64,000 nucleotides of DNA from Lacisediminihabitans sp046156175 (GCF_046156175.1 NZ_JAYLVL010000001.1:310001-374000), one strand, 5' to 3'. Numbered from the stretch's first letter, positions 17,962 to 27,264 are shown. A program made the numbers and translations. Notes: generated by a model not told the origin, from the letters alone.

Positions 17962-18711
17962 ATGGCTTCCAAAGCAGTAGGCATCGATATCGGCGGCACC
18001 GGCATCAAGGGGGCCATCGTCGACGTCGCGACGGGCAAGCTCCTCAGCGATCGGGTCAAGCTGCCCACTCCGGAGGGCGGAGAGCCGGATGACATCGTCC
18101 TGACAGTGCTCGAGGTGCTGAAGAAGCTCGGCTCGCCCGAGAAGAAGCTGCCGATGGGACTGTGCTTTCCCGCCGTCGTGGTGAAGGGGCGCACCCTCTC
18201 GGCCGCCAACGTCTCGAAGAAGTGGATCGGCCTCGAAGCGGAGACCCTCTTCGAGAAGGGACTCGACCGCGACATCACCTTCGTGAACGACGCGGATGCG
18301 GCGGGCTACGCCGAGGCACTGTACGGGGCCGCGGAGAAGCAGAAGGGCCTCGTGATCCTGACCACACTCGGCACTGGCATCGGAACCGCCCTCATCTACA
18401 AGGGAGTGCTCATCCCGAATGCCGAGCTCGGCCACCTGCAGCTCGAGGGGGTCGACTGGGAGACCAGGGCTGCCTACTCGGCGAAGGAACGCGAGAACCT
18501 GAGCTGGGAACAGTGGGCCGAACGACTGCAGAAGTACTACGACATGCTCGTGGCTCTCTTCCACCCCGACCTGTTCATCGTAGGTGGTGGGGTGTCGAAG
18601 GAGCACAAGGACTTCCTGCCGCTGCTGAAGCTCGACACCCCGATCGTGCCCGCCGTGCTGCGCAACAATGCCGGCATCCTCGGAGCTGCCGCCCTGGCCT
18701 CCGGAAAGTAG
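17962..18711 (+). CDS. ppgK: Polyphosphate glucokinase
   Basis: A 249-aa ROK-family kinase that phosphorylates glucose with inorganic polyphosphate (or ATP). It has the phosphate-1 motif VGIDIGGTGIKGAIVD, the catalytic Asp in FVNDADAAGYAEALYG, the phosphate-2 motif LTTLGTGIGTALIYKG and the sugar-binding ELGHLQLEG. The ROK zinc cluster (CxCGxxGC) is absent, as expected for the polyphosphate-dependent branch. The length matches known actinobacterial PPGKs (about 250-265 aa). Its product glucose-6-phosphate feeds glycolysis and UDP-glucose formation. Confidence 0.93.
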   Translation: MASKAVGIDIGGTGIKGAIVDVATGKLLSDRVKLPTPEGGEPDDIVLTVLEVLKKLGSPEKKLPMGLCFPAVVVKGRTLSAANVSKKWIGLEAETLFEKGLDRDITFVNDADAAGYAEALYGAAEKQKGLVILTTLGTGIGTALIYKGVLIPNAELGHLQLEGVDWETRAAYSAKERENLSWEQWAERLQKYYDMLVALFHPDLFIVGGGVSKEHKDFLPLLKLDTPIVPAVLRNNAGILGAAALASGK

Positions 18712-18808
18712 CTCTCCCAACGACCCGGCGTAAGGCTTCGCCTTCGCGGCGTTAGGGATCCGTTAGTTCCGCGAAGGTGCCACCCCGGCGGGTGTGGAAT
18801 TCCTGAGT

Positions 18809-18836
18809 GGCATCGTGTCTATCTGGACGCGATGCC
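18809..18836 (+). promoter_or_regulatory. Hairpin in the kdp upstream region
   Basis: An 11-bp stem with one G-T wobble (GGCATCGTGTC / GACGCGATGCC) and a 6-nt loop, ending 46 bp before the first kdp reading frame. It could be a leader-RNA structure or a dyad bound by KdpE. The upstream 170 bp do not show the conserved blocks of the c-di-AMP (ydaO) riboswitch. Confidence 0.4.
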
Positions 18837-18882
18837 GCTGCGTGCCCCATGGCCGCAGCCTGCGCTCTTTTCGGAGGAATCC

Positions 18883-18966
18883 ATGCTCGATCTCATTTAT
18901 GTGATCGGCGTTGTCGGCCTGTTCGCCCTCATCGCCCTCGTCGCCCGGGGGGTCGAGAAACTGTGA
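18883..18966 (+). CDS. 27-aa single-pass membrane microprotein preceding kdpF
   Basis: A 27-residue reading frame with a strong GGAGGA Shine-Dalgarno 4-5 nt before its ATG. The peptide is one hydrophobic helix (LIYVIGVVGLFALIALVA) ending in the charged RGVEKL. Its TGA overlaps the GTG of kdpF (GTGA), so the two would be translationally coupled. It is distinct from KdpF, which follows. The position suggests a second small subunit or stabiliser of the KdpFABC complex, but nothing here proves translation. Confidence 0.7.
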   Translation: MLDLIYVIGVVGLFALIALVARGVEKL

Positions 18967-19052
18967 TCTTCTTCACAGTGCTCAGCCTCGTCCTCGGCGT
19001 GGCAGCACTCGTCTATCTCGTTTTCGCCCTCGTGAAGCCGGAGCGATTCTGA
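18963..19052 (+). CDS. kdpF: KdpF subunit of potassium-transporting ATPase
   Basis: A 29-aa peptide starting at GTG, with one membrane helix and the conserved ending YLVFALVKPERF (the Y-L-x-x-A-L-x-x-PE-x-F pattern of KdpF). KdpF stabilises the KdpABC complex in the membrane. It overlaps the preceding microprotein by 4 bp, and its TGA shares a base with the kdpA ATG (TGATG), so translation through this part of the operon is tightly coupled. Confidence 0.9.
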   Translation: MIFFTVLSLVLGVAALVYLVFALVKPERF

Positions 19053-20728
19053 TGAACAACACCTGGCTCTTCATCCTGCAGGCGGCGACCATCGTCCTGG
19101 TCCTCGCCCTGATCTACCGCCCCCTGGGCGACTACATGGCTCAGGTCTACTCGACCCCCAAGAACATGCGCGTCGAGCGCGGCTTCTACCGGCTCATCGG
19201 CGTCAATCCCGCGTCGGAACAGACTTGGCCGGTCTACCTCCGCAGCGTGCTCGCCTTCTCCGCAATCGGCGTGCTCGCGGTCTACCTGCTCCAACGCATC
19301 CAGGAGATCCTGCCCTACTCGCTCGGCTTGCCGGCGGTGGAGCAGTCGCTGGCCTGGAACACCGCCATCTCGTTCGTGACCAATACCAACTGGCAGTCGT
19401 ACTCGCCAGAGCTCACCATGGGTTACACGGTTCAGCTGGTCGGGCTCGCGGTTCAGAACTTCGTCTCCGCCGCAGTCGGAATCGCCGTGGCCGTCGCCCT
19501 CATCCGCGGGCTCGCCTCTCGAAAGTCCACGACGATCGGCAACTTCTGGGTGGATCTCACCCGCGGTGTCGTGCGGATTCTGCTTCCGCTCTCGGTCATC
19601 GCCGCCATCGTGTTGATCTTCAGCGGAGTCATCCAGAACTTCGCGGGCTTCCAGCACATCACGACCCTGACCGGAAGCACCCAGACGATCCCGGGTGGTC
19701 CGGTGGCGTCACAGGAGGCGATCAAGGAGCTCGGTACGAACGGTGGCGGATTCTTCAACGCCAACTCCTCTCATCCCTTCGAGAACCCCACCGGGTGGTC
19801 GAGCCTGTTCGAGATCGTGCTCCTGCTCGCGATTCCGTTCTCCCTCCCCCGCACCTTCGGACGCATGGTGGGCGACAACCGGCAGGGCTACGCGATCCTC
19901 TCGGCCATGGGCCTGATCTGGGTCGTCTCGGCGGCCCTGCTCACTCTTCTGGAGAGCGTCGGCAGCGGCACGGCCAGTCAGCTGGCCGGAGGGGCGATGG
20001 AGGGCAAGGAGGTGCGATTCGGAATCGTCGGATCGAGCCTATTCGCCACCTCCTCAACGCTCACCTCGACCGGCGCAGTCAACTCCATGCACGACAGCTT
20101 CACCTCCCTCGGCGGTGGGCTGATCATGGTGAACATGATGCTCGGCGAGGTGGCTCCCGGCGGAGTGGGATCCGGCCTCTACGGCATCCTCGTGATGGCC
20201 ATCGTCGCGGTCTTCGTCGCCGGCCTGATGATCGGGCGCACACCCGAATATCTCGGCAAGAAGATCGGTTCGCGCGAAGTGAAACTCGCGAGCATCTACA
20301 TCCTGATCACGCCGACTCTGGTGCTGGCCGGAACCGCGCTGAGCTTCGCGATACCGGCGGTGCAGAAATCCGTCGTCGGCACCTCGATGGCCAATACCGG
20401 GCTGCACGGATACTCGGAAGTGCTCTATGCCTTCACCTCCGCGGCGAACAACAACGGTTCGGCCTTCGCCGGTCTCACCGCGAGCACCCCGTGGTTCGAT
20501 ACGGCTCTCGGAGTGGCGATGCTGCTCGGCAGGTTCCTGCCGATCGTGTTCGTGCTCGCCCTCGCCGGCTCTTTCGCCGCCCAGGACAAGATCCCGACCA
20601 CCTCCGGCACCCTCCCCACCCATCGGCCGCAGTTCATCGGCCTGCTCGTCGGCACGATCGTCATCGTGTCCGCCCTCACCTACCTCCCCGTACTTGCGCT
20701 CGGCCCGCTCGCAGAAGGACTGAAGTAA
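19052..20728 (+). CDS. kdpA: Potassium-transporting ATPase subunit KdpA
   Basis: A 558-aa polytopic membrane protein that forms the K+-selective channel of the high-affinity Kdp pump. The four selectivity-filter-like repeats are visible as TNTNWQSY, GTNGGGFFNANSSHPFENP, GAVNSMHDSFTSLGGG and FTSAANNNGSAF. The length is normal. The start ATG overlaps the kdpF stop by one base, and kdpB begins 5 bp after its own stop. Confidence 0.97.
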   Translation: MNNTWLFILQAATIVLVLALIYRPLGDYMAQVYSTPKNMRVERGFYRLIGVNPASEQTWPVYLRSVLAFSAIGVLAVYLLQRIQEILPYSLGLPAVEQSLAWNTAISFVTNTNWQSYSPELTMGYTVQLVGLAVQNFVSAAVGIAVAVALIRGLASRKSTTIGNFWVDLTRGVVRILLPLSVIAAIVLIFSGVIQNFAGFQHITTLTGSTQTIPGGPVASQEAIKELGTNGGGFFNANSSHPFENPTGWSSLFEIVLLLAIPFSLPRTFGRMVGDNRQGYAILSAMGLIWVVSAALLTLLESVGSGTASQLAGGAMEGKEVRFGIVGSSLFATSSTLTSTGAVNSMHDSFTSLGGGLIMVNMMLGEVAPGGVGSGLYGILVMAIVAVFVAGLMIGRTPEYLGKKIGSREVKLASIYILITPTLVLAGTALSFAIPAVQKSVVGTSMANTGLHGYSEVLYAFTSAANNNGSAFAGLTASTPWFDTALGVAMLLGRFLPIVFVLALAGSFAAQDKIPTTSGTLPTHRPQFIGLLVGTIVIVSALTYLPVLALGPLAEGLK

Positions 20729-20733
20729 CAATC

Positions 20734-22893
20734 ATGACCACAACCCTCATCACTCCCACCGGTAGCGACTCGCCGTCGCAGAAGCAGGGGCGAAAGCAGG
20801 CCTCCGCATTCAGCGCCGGCCAGCTCGTCAAGAGCATCCCGGATGCCCTGCGCAAACTGGATCCGCGCCTCCTGTGGCGCAACCCGGTCATGTTCGTCGT
20901 CGAGATCGGCGCCGCCCTCACTACCCTCCTCGCGATCGCAACGCCGTTCCTCGGTGCGTCTGCGCAGACCACGTCCTCCCCGACCTCACTCGCCTTCATC
21001 TGGTCGATCGCGGTCTGGCTGTGGCTCACCACTCTGTTCGCCAACATGGCGGAGGCGGTGGCCGAGGGTCGCGGTAAAGCCCAGGCCAAGAGCCTGCGTG
21101 ACAGCCGCACCAGCACCATGGCCGAGCGGGTGCGTGCCTACGACGAGACCGGTGATCCCGGCGCCGAGCGCGCGGAGTTCGAAAAGATCGCCTCTGCCGA
21201 ACTCACTCTCGGCGACACCGTCGTTGTCGTCGCGGGAGAGCCGATCCCCGGCGACGGCGACATCATCTGGGGTATCGCCTCGGTGGATGAATCCGCGATA
21301 ACCGGCGAATCCGCCCCGGTCGTTCGCGAGTCCGGTGGTGACCGCAGCGCGGTCACCGGCGGCACCCGGGTGCTCTCCGACCGCATCGTCGTGCGCATCA
21401 CGTCGAAGCCGGGCGAGACCTTCGTCGACCGCATGATCAAGCTGGTCGAGGGCGCCTCACGGCAGAAGACTCCCAACGAGATCGCGCTCAACATCCTGCT
21501 CGCGAGCCTCACCATCATCTTCGTGGTGGTCGTGCTCATCATCAATCCGATCGCCCAGTACTCGAACGCCTCACAGAGCCTTCCCGTGCTCGTCGCCCTT
21601 CTGGTCTGTCTCATCCCGACCACTATCGGTGCCCTGCTCTCCGCGATCGGCATCGCCGGCATGGACCGGCTCGTGCAGCACAACGTGCTCGCCATGTCCG
21701 GCCGCGCCGTCGAGGCCGCCGGCGACGTGACGACCCTGCTTCTCGACAAGACCGGCACGATCACCTACGGCAACCGTCGGGCCGCGGAATTCGCGACACT
21801 CTCCGGAGTGGACGCCGAGACACTCGCGACGGTCGCGGCAGCCTCGTCTCTCAGCGACCCGACCCCGGAGGGCAAGTCGATCCTCGACCTCGCCACCGAG
21901 CAGGGCTTCGCCTACCCGACCACTGTCGACGGCACCGTCGTCCCGTTCACCGCGCAGACCCGCATGAGCGGGGTCGACTACGCCGATGGCAGCCAGGTTC
22001 GCAAGGGCGCCGGGTCCATGGTGAGCGCCTGGGTCGCGGAATCAAGCACCCTCACGCCTGCCCAGCAGACTGAACTCGACAGCGTGGTCACGCGCATCTC
22101 CGAGGCCGGCGGCACGCCGCTGGTCGTCGCGCGGCGCACCTCCGCGGGTGAGGCATCCGTTCTCGGTGTCGTCTACCTCAAAGACGTCGTGAAGACCGGC
22201 CTTGCCGAGCGCTTCGCCGATCTGCGTCGCATGGGCATCCGCACGGTGATGATCACCGGAGACAACCCCCTTACCGCCAAGGCGATTGCAGCAGAGGCCG
22301 GGGTCGATGACTTTCTCGCGGAGGCGACCCCGGAAGACAAGATGGAGTTGATCAAGAAGGAGCAGGCCGGCGGCAACCTCGTGGCGATGACCGGGGACGG
22401 CACCAACGACGCCCCGGCCCTCGCCCAGGCGGATGTCGGCGTCGCGATGAACACGGGAACCTCCGCGGCCAAAGAGGCGGGCAACATGGTGGATCTCGAC
22501 TCCGACCCCACCAAGCTCATCGACATCGTGGGCATCGGCAAGCAACTATTGATCACCCGTGGATCGCTCACGACCTTCTCGATCGCGAACGACGTCGCCA
22601 AGTACTTCGCCATCATCCCGGCGATGTTCGTGGCGAGCTACCCCGGACTCGCGGCGCTCAACTTCATGCAGCTGCACTCCTCGGCGTCCGCCATCCTCTC
22701 CGCCGTCGTCTTCAACGCGCTCATCATCATCGTGTTGATCCCCCTGTCCCTTCGCGGAGTGACCTACCGGCCGGGCAGCGTGTCCAGTGTGCTCGGACGC
22801 AACCTGCTCATCTACGGAGTCGGTGGACTGATCGCGCCCTTCATCGGCATCAAGCTGATCGACCTCGTCATCTCCCTCATCCCGGGCTTCTAA
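20734..22893 (+). CDS. kdpB: Potassium-transporting P-type ATPase subunit KdpB
   Basis: A 719-aa P-type ATPase driving K+ uptake. It has the actuator motif ESAITGESAPV, the phosphorylation site LLLDKTGTIT (Asp), the nucleotide-binding residues RKGAGSM, and the hinge motif MTGDGTNDAPALAQADVGVAM. Membrane segments sit at about 55-110, 245-300 and at the C-terminus. The Ser-rich first ~40 residues are longer than in E. coli KdpB. The frame is open far upstream across kdpA; the ATG at 20734 was chosen because it follows the kdpA stop. Confidence 0.97.
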   Translation: MTTTLITPTGSDSPSQKQGRKQASAFSAGQLVKSIPDALRKLDPRLLWRNPVMFVVEIGAALTTLLAIATPFLGASAQTTSSPTSLAFIWSIAVWLWLTTLFANMAEAVAEGRGKAQAKSLRDSRTSTMAERVRAYDETGDPGAERAEFEKIASAELTLGDTVVVVAGEPIPGDGDIIWGIASVDESAITGESAPVVRESGGDRSAVTGGTRVLSDRIVVRITSKPGETFVDRMIKLVEGASRQKTPNEIALNILLASLTIIFVVVVLIINPIAQYSNASQSLPVLVALLVCLIPTTIGALLSAIGIAGMDRLVQHNVLAMSGRAVEAAGDVTTLLLDKTGTITYGNRRAAEFATLSGVDAETLATVAAASSLSDPTPEGKSILDLATEQGFAYPTTVDGTVVPFTAQTRMSGVDYADGSQVRKGAGSMVSAWVAESSTLTPAQQTELDSVVTRISEAGGTPLVVARRTSAGEASVLGVVYLKDVVKTGLAERFADLRRMGIRTVMITGDNPLTAKAIAAEAGVDDFLAEATPEDKMELIKKEQAGGNLVAMTGDGTNDAPALAQADVGVAMNTGTSAAKEAGNMVDLDSDPTKLIDIVGIGKQLLITRGSLTTFSIANDVAKYFAIIPAMFVASYPGLAALNFMQLHSSASAILSAVVFNALIIIVLIPLSLRGVTYRPGSVSSVLGRNLLIYGVGGLIAPFIGIKLIDLVISLIPGF

Positions 22894-22934
22894 GCCCCCC
22901 TCGCCGACAAACTAAATCACAAAGGACATATCTC

Positions 22935-23546
22935 ATGAGCCAACTCCGCGGCGCACCCCGCCAATACTGGGTCGCTCTTCGCGCCATGGTGGTCTTCACC
23001 ATCGCTCTCGGCATCGTCTATCCGCTCGTCATCACGGTGGTCGGCCTTGTCGCTCCGTCGCAGGCGAACGGATCGCTCGCCTCGGTCGACGGCAAGACCG
23101 TTGGATCGAGCCTCATCGGCCAGTCCTTCGCCGACAAGAAGGGCAACGCCCTCCCGCAGTGGTTCCAGTCGCGCCCCTCGGCAGCCGGAGACGGCTACGA
23201 CGGCGGAGCCTCCAGCGGCACCAACCAGGGCACCGAGAGTGAGACACTGATCACGGCGATCAAGGAACGGAAGGCAGCCATTGCGAAGAGCGACGGAGTT
23301 GATCCGGCTTCGATCCCGGCCGACGCTCTCACGGCCTCCGCGTCGGGCCTCGACCCGCACATCAGCCCGACCTATGCCCGCGAGCAGATCTCGCGGGTGG
23401 CCGCAGCACGCAACCTCTCCGAAGCCCAGGTCACGAAGCTTGTCGACGCTGCGGTCACCGGCCGCGTGCTCGGCTACATCGGCGAACCAACGGTCAACGT
23501 GCTCGAGCTCAATATCGCTCTCGCCAAGCTCGACCCGAGCGACTGA
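22935..23546 (+). CDS. kdpC: Potassium-transporting ATPase subunit KdpC
   Basis: A 203-aa subunit with one N-terminal membrane helix (AMVVFTIALGIVYPLVITVVGLV) and an extracellular domain carrying the KdpC motifs GQSFADKKGNALPQWFQSRPSA, LTASASGLDPHISP and GRVLGYIGEPTVNVLELN. KdpC stabilises the KdpAB assembly. The ATG at 22935 follows AAAGGACATATCTC, so an AAAGGA Shine-Dalgarno is at suitable distance. Confidence 0.96.
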   Translation: MSQLRGAPRQYWVALRAMVVFTIALGIVYPLVITVVGLVAPSQANGSLASVDGKTVGSSLIGQSFADKKGNALPQWFQSRPSAAGDGYDGGASSGTNQGTESETLITAIKERKAAIAKSDGVDPASIPADALTASASGLDPHISPTYAREQISRVAAARNLSEAQVTKLVDAAVTGRVLGYIGEPTVNVLELNIALAKLDPSD

Positions 23547-23559
23547 GACGGTCGGTTAA

Positions 23560-26088
23560 GTGACCAGAGGCATCCTGCAGGTCTATCTCGGCGCGGCTCC
23601 CGGAGTCGGCAAGACCTTCAGCATGCTCGAGGAGGGGCGGCGACTCCTCGACGCCGACCTCGATGTGGTCGTCGGACTCGTCGAGACGCACGGCCGAGCC
23701 GAGACGGCCCGACTCACCGAGGGGCTCGAGCTGTTTCCGCGCCGCAGCGTCGGACATCGCGGGGTGACCCTCGACGAACTCGACCTCGACGGCCTCATCG
23801 CCCGCCACCCGGACTGGGCTCTCGTCGATGAACTCGCGCACACGAACGCCCCAGGCAGCGCGCACGAGAAGCGCTGGCAGGACGTGCAGGACCTCCTGGA
23901 TGCCGGCATCAACGTGATCTCGACGGTGAACATCCAGCACATCGAGTCGCTCAACGACGTGGTTCAGTCCATCACCGGGGTCACCCAGCGCGAGACGATT
24001 CCCGACTCCGTGCTGCGATCCGCCGACCAGATAGAGGTGGTGGACCTCACGCCGGAGGCGCTGCGCACCCGACTCGCGGGCGGTCACATCTATCCCGCCG
24101 GCACCATCGACGCGGCGCTCAGCAACTATTTCCGCCTCGGCAACCTCACAGCCCTGCGCGAACTCGCCCTCCTCTGGTTGGCGGACGAGGTGGATGTCGC
24201 GCTCCAGGCATACCGCAACGAGCACGGCATCCGTGGCAAGTGGGAGGCCCGGGAGCGCGTCGTCGTCGCCCTGCCCGGGGGAACGGAGGGAGAGACCCTC
24301 ATCCGCCGGGGTGCTCGCATAGCGGCCCGAACAAGCGGAGGGCAGCTGCTGGCCGTCCACGTCTCGAGCTCGGATGGTCTCGCGGAGTCTGATCCCGGGG
24401 CTCTCGACACCCAACGCTCCCTCGTCGAACGTCTGGGCGGCACCTATCACCAGGTGATCGGTGACAACACTCCCACGGCTCTTGTGGACTTCGCCCGTGG
24501 CGTCAACGCCACCCAGCTCGTCATCGGCGTGAGCCGCCGAAGCCGCCTCACCACCTTCCTCACGGGGCAGGGAATCGGCCAGACCGTCATCCGGGCATCC
24601 GGTGACATCGATGTGCACATCGTTTCCCACGCCTCTGCCGGCACTCTGCAGCTGCCGACCACGGGTGGCGCGCTCACGGTGCGCCGCCGAGCCGTGGGCT
24701 TCGCCCTCGCCCTGATCGGGCTCCCCCTGCTCACCTGGATCCTCAGCGGGTTCCGAAGTAGCGAGTCCCTCCCCAGCGATGTGCTGGCATTCCAACTGCT
24801 CGTGGTGGTGGTGGCGCTCATCGGCGGCATCTGGCCCGCCGTCACGGCGGCGGTGATCGCCGGGCTGCTGCTCGACTTCTTCTTCGTCAACCCGCTCTAC
24901 ACCGTCACGATCGCCGACCCCCTGCACCTTCTCGCCCTGGTGATCTTCCTGGTGATTGCGGTGCTGGTCAGCCTGGTCGTCGACCAGGCCGCAAGCCGCA
25001 GCCGGTCAGCGAAACGCTCGGCGGCCGAGGCCGAGACGCTCGCCACCGTCGCCGGCAGCATCATCCGTGGCGAGAACGCCGTCGAAGCCCTGGCCAACCG
25101 CATGCTCGAGATCTTCGGCATGGCGAGCGTGATCGTGAGCTACGACGGTGAGCGACTCTTCGAGGCCGGAGCCTCGACGGCCACCGGTGACGAGAAACGT
25201 ACAGTCGTCGAGCTCGGAGACAACGGCAGCGTCGTGCTCACCGGGCGCGATCTGCAGGCCTCGGACCGGCGCATCCTCAACGCCTTCGTCTCGCAGATCG
25301 AGGCCGCGCTGGTGCAGCAGGAACTGCGCACCGCCGCCAGCGGCATCCGCCCGCTCGAGGAGGCCGACCGCCTGCGCACGGCGCTGCTCGCGGCAGTCGG
25401 CCATGACCTGCGCACCCCTCTCTCCTCGGCGACCGCGGCGGTGTCGAGCCTTCGGAGCACGGATGTCTCCTGGAGCGACCGTGATCGGGACGACCTGCTG
25501 CAGACCGCAGAGGTGTCCCTCCACCGCCTCGCCGACCTGGTCAACGACCTGCTCGACGCCAGCCGGCTTCAGGCCGGAGTGCTGCCGATTTCGTTGGGGA
25601 GGGTGGGCCTCGACGAGATCGTGCCCCTCGCCCTCGACGAGCTGAGGGTGCCGCTCGACCGGGTGCGGGTGGATGTCTCTGCCGAACTTCCCGAGGCCCT
25701 CTGCGACGCGGTGCTTCTACAGCGCGTGATCGTCAATCTCGTCGCGAATGCCTTGCGCTACTCCCCCGCCGACGCTCCACTCTTCATCACGGCCAGCAGC
25801 TTCGGGGAGCGGCTCGAATTGCGCGTGATCGACCGGGGTCCCGGCATCCCGCCGGCGAAACTGGCCGAAGCCTTCCAGCCGTTCCAGCGACTGGGAGACA
25901 CGGACAACACCACCGGGGTCGGGCTCGGGCTCGCGCTCTCCAATGGATTCATGGAGGCGATGGGAGGCAGCCTCGAGGCAGAGGATACCCCCGGCGGTGG
26001 GCTCACAATGGTCGTGACGTTGCCGACGAGTGAGCAGCTCCCGTCCCAGGAGCGCTCGGACGAAATTCCGCTGAGGCAGGAGTCGTGA
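23560..26088 (+). CDS. kdpD: Sensor histidine kinase KdpD
   Basis: An 842-aa membrane sensor for K+ limitation. In order: the KdpD N-terminal domain with Walker A GAAPGVGKT (about residue 11-19) and VDELAHTNAPGS; a universal-stress-like domain (about 225-350); four membrane helices (about 375-490); a GAF-like region; the dimerisation box VGHDLRTPLSS with the phospho-accepting His; and the catalytic motifs NLVANALRYSP and DRGPGIPPAKL. The start is GTG 13 bp after the kdpC stop. Its TGA overlaps the kdpE start. Confidence 0.95.
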   Translation: MTRGILQVYLGAAPGVGKTFSMLEEGRRLLDADLDVVVGLVETHGRAETARLTEGLELFPRRSVGHRGVTLDELDLDGLIARHPDWALVDELAHTNAPGSAHEKRWQDVQDLLDAGINVISTVNIQHIESLNDVVQSITGVTQRETIPDSVLRSADQIEVVDLTPEALRTRLAGGHIYPAGTIDAALSNYFRLGNLTALRELALLWLADEVDVALQAYRNEHGIRGKWEARERVVVALPGGTEGETLIRRGARIAARTSGGQLLAVHVSSSDGLAESDPGALDTQRSLVERLGGTYHQVIGDNTPTALVDFARGVNATQLVIGVSRRSRLTTFLTGQGIGQTVIRASGDIDVHIVSHASAGTLQLPTTGGALTVRRRAVGFALALIGLPLLTWILSGFRSSESLPSDVLAFQLLVVVVALIGGIWPAVTAAVIAGLLLDFFFVNPLYTVTIADPLHLLALVIFLVIAVLVSLVVDQAASRSRSAKRSAAEAETLATVAGSIIRGENAVEALANRMLEIFGMASVIVSYDGERLFEAGASTATGDEKRTVVELGDNGSVVLTGRDLQASDRRILNAFVSQIEAALVQQELRTAASGIRPLEEADRLRTALLAAVGHDLRTPLSSATAAVSSLRSTDVSWSDRDRDDLLQTAEVSLHRLADLVNDLLDASRLQAGVLPISLGRVGLDEIVPLALDELRVPLDRVRVDVSAELPEALCDAVLLQRVIVNLVANALRYSPADAPLFITASSFGERLELRVIDRGPGIPPAKLAEAFQPFQRLGDTDNTTGVGLGLALSNGFMEAMGGSLEAEDTPGGGLTMVVTLPTSEQLPSQERSDEIPLRQES

Positions 26089-26768
26089 TGCGCATCCTGG
26101 TGGTGGACGACGATGCCCAGATCCTCAAAGCGCTGCGTATCAACCTCGCGGCTCGCGGCTACGAGGTATTCCTCGCCCAGTCGGGACCGGATGCCCTTGA
26201 TGTCGCCGCCCGCGTCAAGCCCGAGCTTGTGGTGCTCGATCTCGGCCTGCCCGGCTTCAGCGGCATTCGGGTGATCGAGGGTTTGCGTGGCTGGACGGAG
26301 GTTCCGATCCTCGTCGTGAGCGGACGCACGGATTCCGCCGACAAGGTCGACGCGCTCGATGCGGGGGCGGATGACTACGTCACGAAGCCGTTCGCAATCG
26401 ACGAGTTGCTCGCCCGCATCCGAGCCCTCAGTCGACGCTCGCCTGCCGAGCCGGAGCAGCCGGTGGTGACATTCGGCGATGTGACGGTGGACCTCGCCGC
26501 GCATGCCGTATCGAAAGCCGGCTCCGGGCCGGTGAAGCTCACCCCGACCGAGTGGCACATTCTCGAAGTCCTGGTGCGCAATCCGGATCGCCTGGTGACG
26601 AAGCACTTGCTCTTGACCACGGTGTGGGGTCCGGCCTACGAGAAAGAAGATGGCTACCTGCGGCTCTACCTCGGGCAACTTCGCAAGAAGCTGGAGCCGG
26701 AGCCCTCGCGCCCGAGGTATCTGCTCACGGAGCCCGGAATGGGCTACCGGTTCGCGCCCGGAGCCTAG
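26088..26768 (+). CDS. kdpE: Response regulator KdpE
   Basis: A 226-aa OmpR/PhoB-type regulator activated by KdpD. The receiver domain has the acidic pocket (VVDDDAQ), the phospho-accepting Asp in ELVVLDLGLPG, and Lys in DDYVTKPFAIDELLARIRA. The C-terminal winged helix has LTPTEWHILEVLVRNPDRLVT and the final GYRF. The ATG overlaps the kdpD TGA by one base and has AGGAG 6 nt upstream; a GTG one codon earlier is an alternative. It likely controls the kdp promoter itself. Confidence 0.95.
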   Translation: MRILVVDDDAQILKALRINLAARGYEVFLAQSGPDALDVAARVKPELVVLDLGLPGFSGIRVIEGLRGWTEVPILVVSGRTDSADKVDALDAGADDYVTKPFAIDELLARIRALSRRSPAEPEQPVVTFGDVTVDLAAHAVSKAGSGPVKLTPTEWHILEVLVRNPDRLVTKHLLLTTVWGPAYEKEDGYLRLYLGQLRKKLEPEPSRPRYLLTEPGMGYRFAPGA

Positions 26769-27130
26769 CGGTTTCGGTTGGCGCCCGGGCGACACCGACG
26801 CTGCGCTGTCACAATCTCCTCCCGCTGTGTGGGCGACCCCGCCGCCGTACGCGTCGCTAGTGACCCCAACTTCGCTGTGAACCGCCATTTAGCTGGGGAC
26901 GGGGAGCTATATCTAGTTGGCAGTGTCCTGACATACGGCCCGAATCTCATCCGTTGCGGCCCTGGTCGAGAGGCCAGGAACACGTGTCAAGCGCTGGGCC
27001 CGACCTGTTCCATTCGACCGCGCACGCGTGGCGCCCCCTGGTCGACCCCGTCGAGGCGCTCACGCTGTCCGCCCCTGCGACACGCTTCGCCGGACTCACC
27101 AGAGCGGATGACGCATCGGTCCGCACTATT

Positions 27131-27160
27131 CCCGGGAGCGCGGCCCGCCACGCTCCCGGG
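27131..27160. terminator. Hairpin downstream of the DUF222/HNH pseudogene
   Basis: A perfect 10-bp stem (CCCGGGAGCG / CGCTCCCGGG) with a 10-nt loop, about 110 bp beyond the end of the leftward pseudogene and 360 bp past kdpE. No T-tract, so a terminator role is tentative. Confidence 0.45.
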
Positions 27161-27204
27161 GTCGTGACGGGGTTGCCCGCCAAGTGCATCAGCGCCGCCT
27201 CTCG

Positions 27205-27264
27205 ACACGTGCCGCCTCCCCACACGTGCCGAGTCTCAAAAAGTACCGCCGCCCCACACGTGCC
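27205..27264. repeat. Three ACACGTGCC words at 17-bp multiples
   Basis: The 9-mer ACACGTGCC occurs at 27205, 27222 and 27256. The spacings are 17 and 34 bp, and similar pyrimidine-rich sequence surrounds each copy. This looks like a short degenerate tandem array. Confidence 0.5.

Noticed and set aside
14130..18720. Two long open frames (778 and 722 codons) antisense to nadE-panB and map-ppgK
   Set aside because: They cross several well-supported genes and intergenic regions on the other strand and encode low-complexity sequence.
18712..18882. c-di-AMP (ydaO-type) riboswitch before kdp
   Set aside because: The region is short and lacks the conserved blocks I know for that riboswitch; only a simple hairpin is supported.
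19225..22893. Apparent 1222-codon frame suggesting a KdpA-KdpB fusion
   Set aside because: The part upstream of 20734 is the wrong frame of kdpA; real kdpA and kdpB each have normal length and starts.
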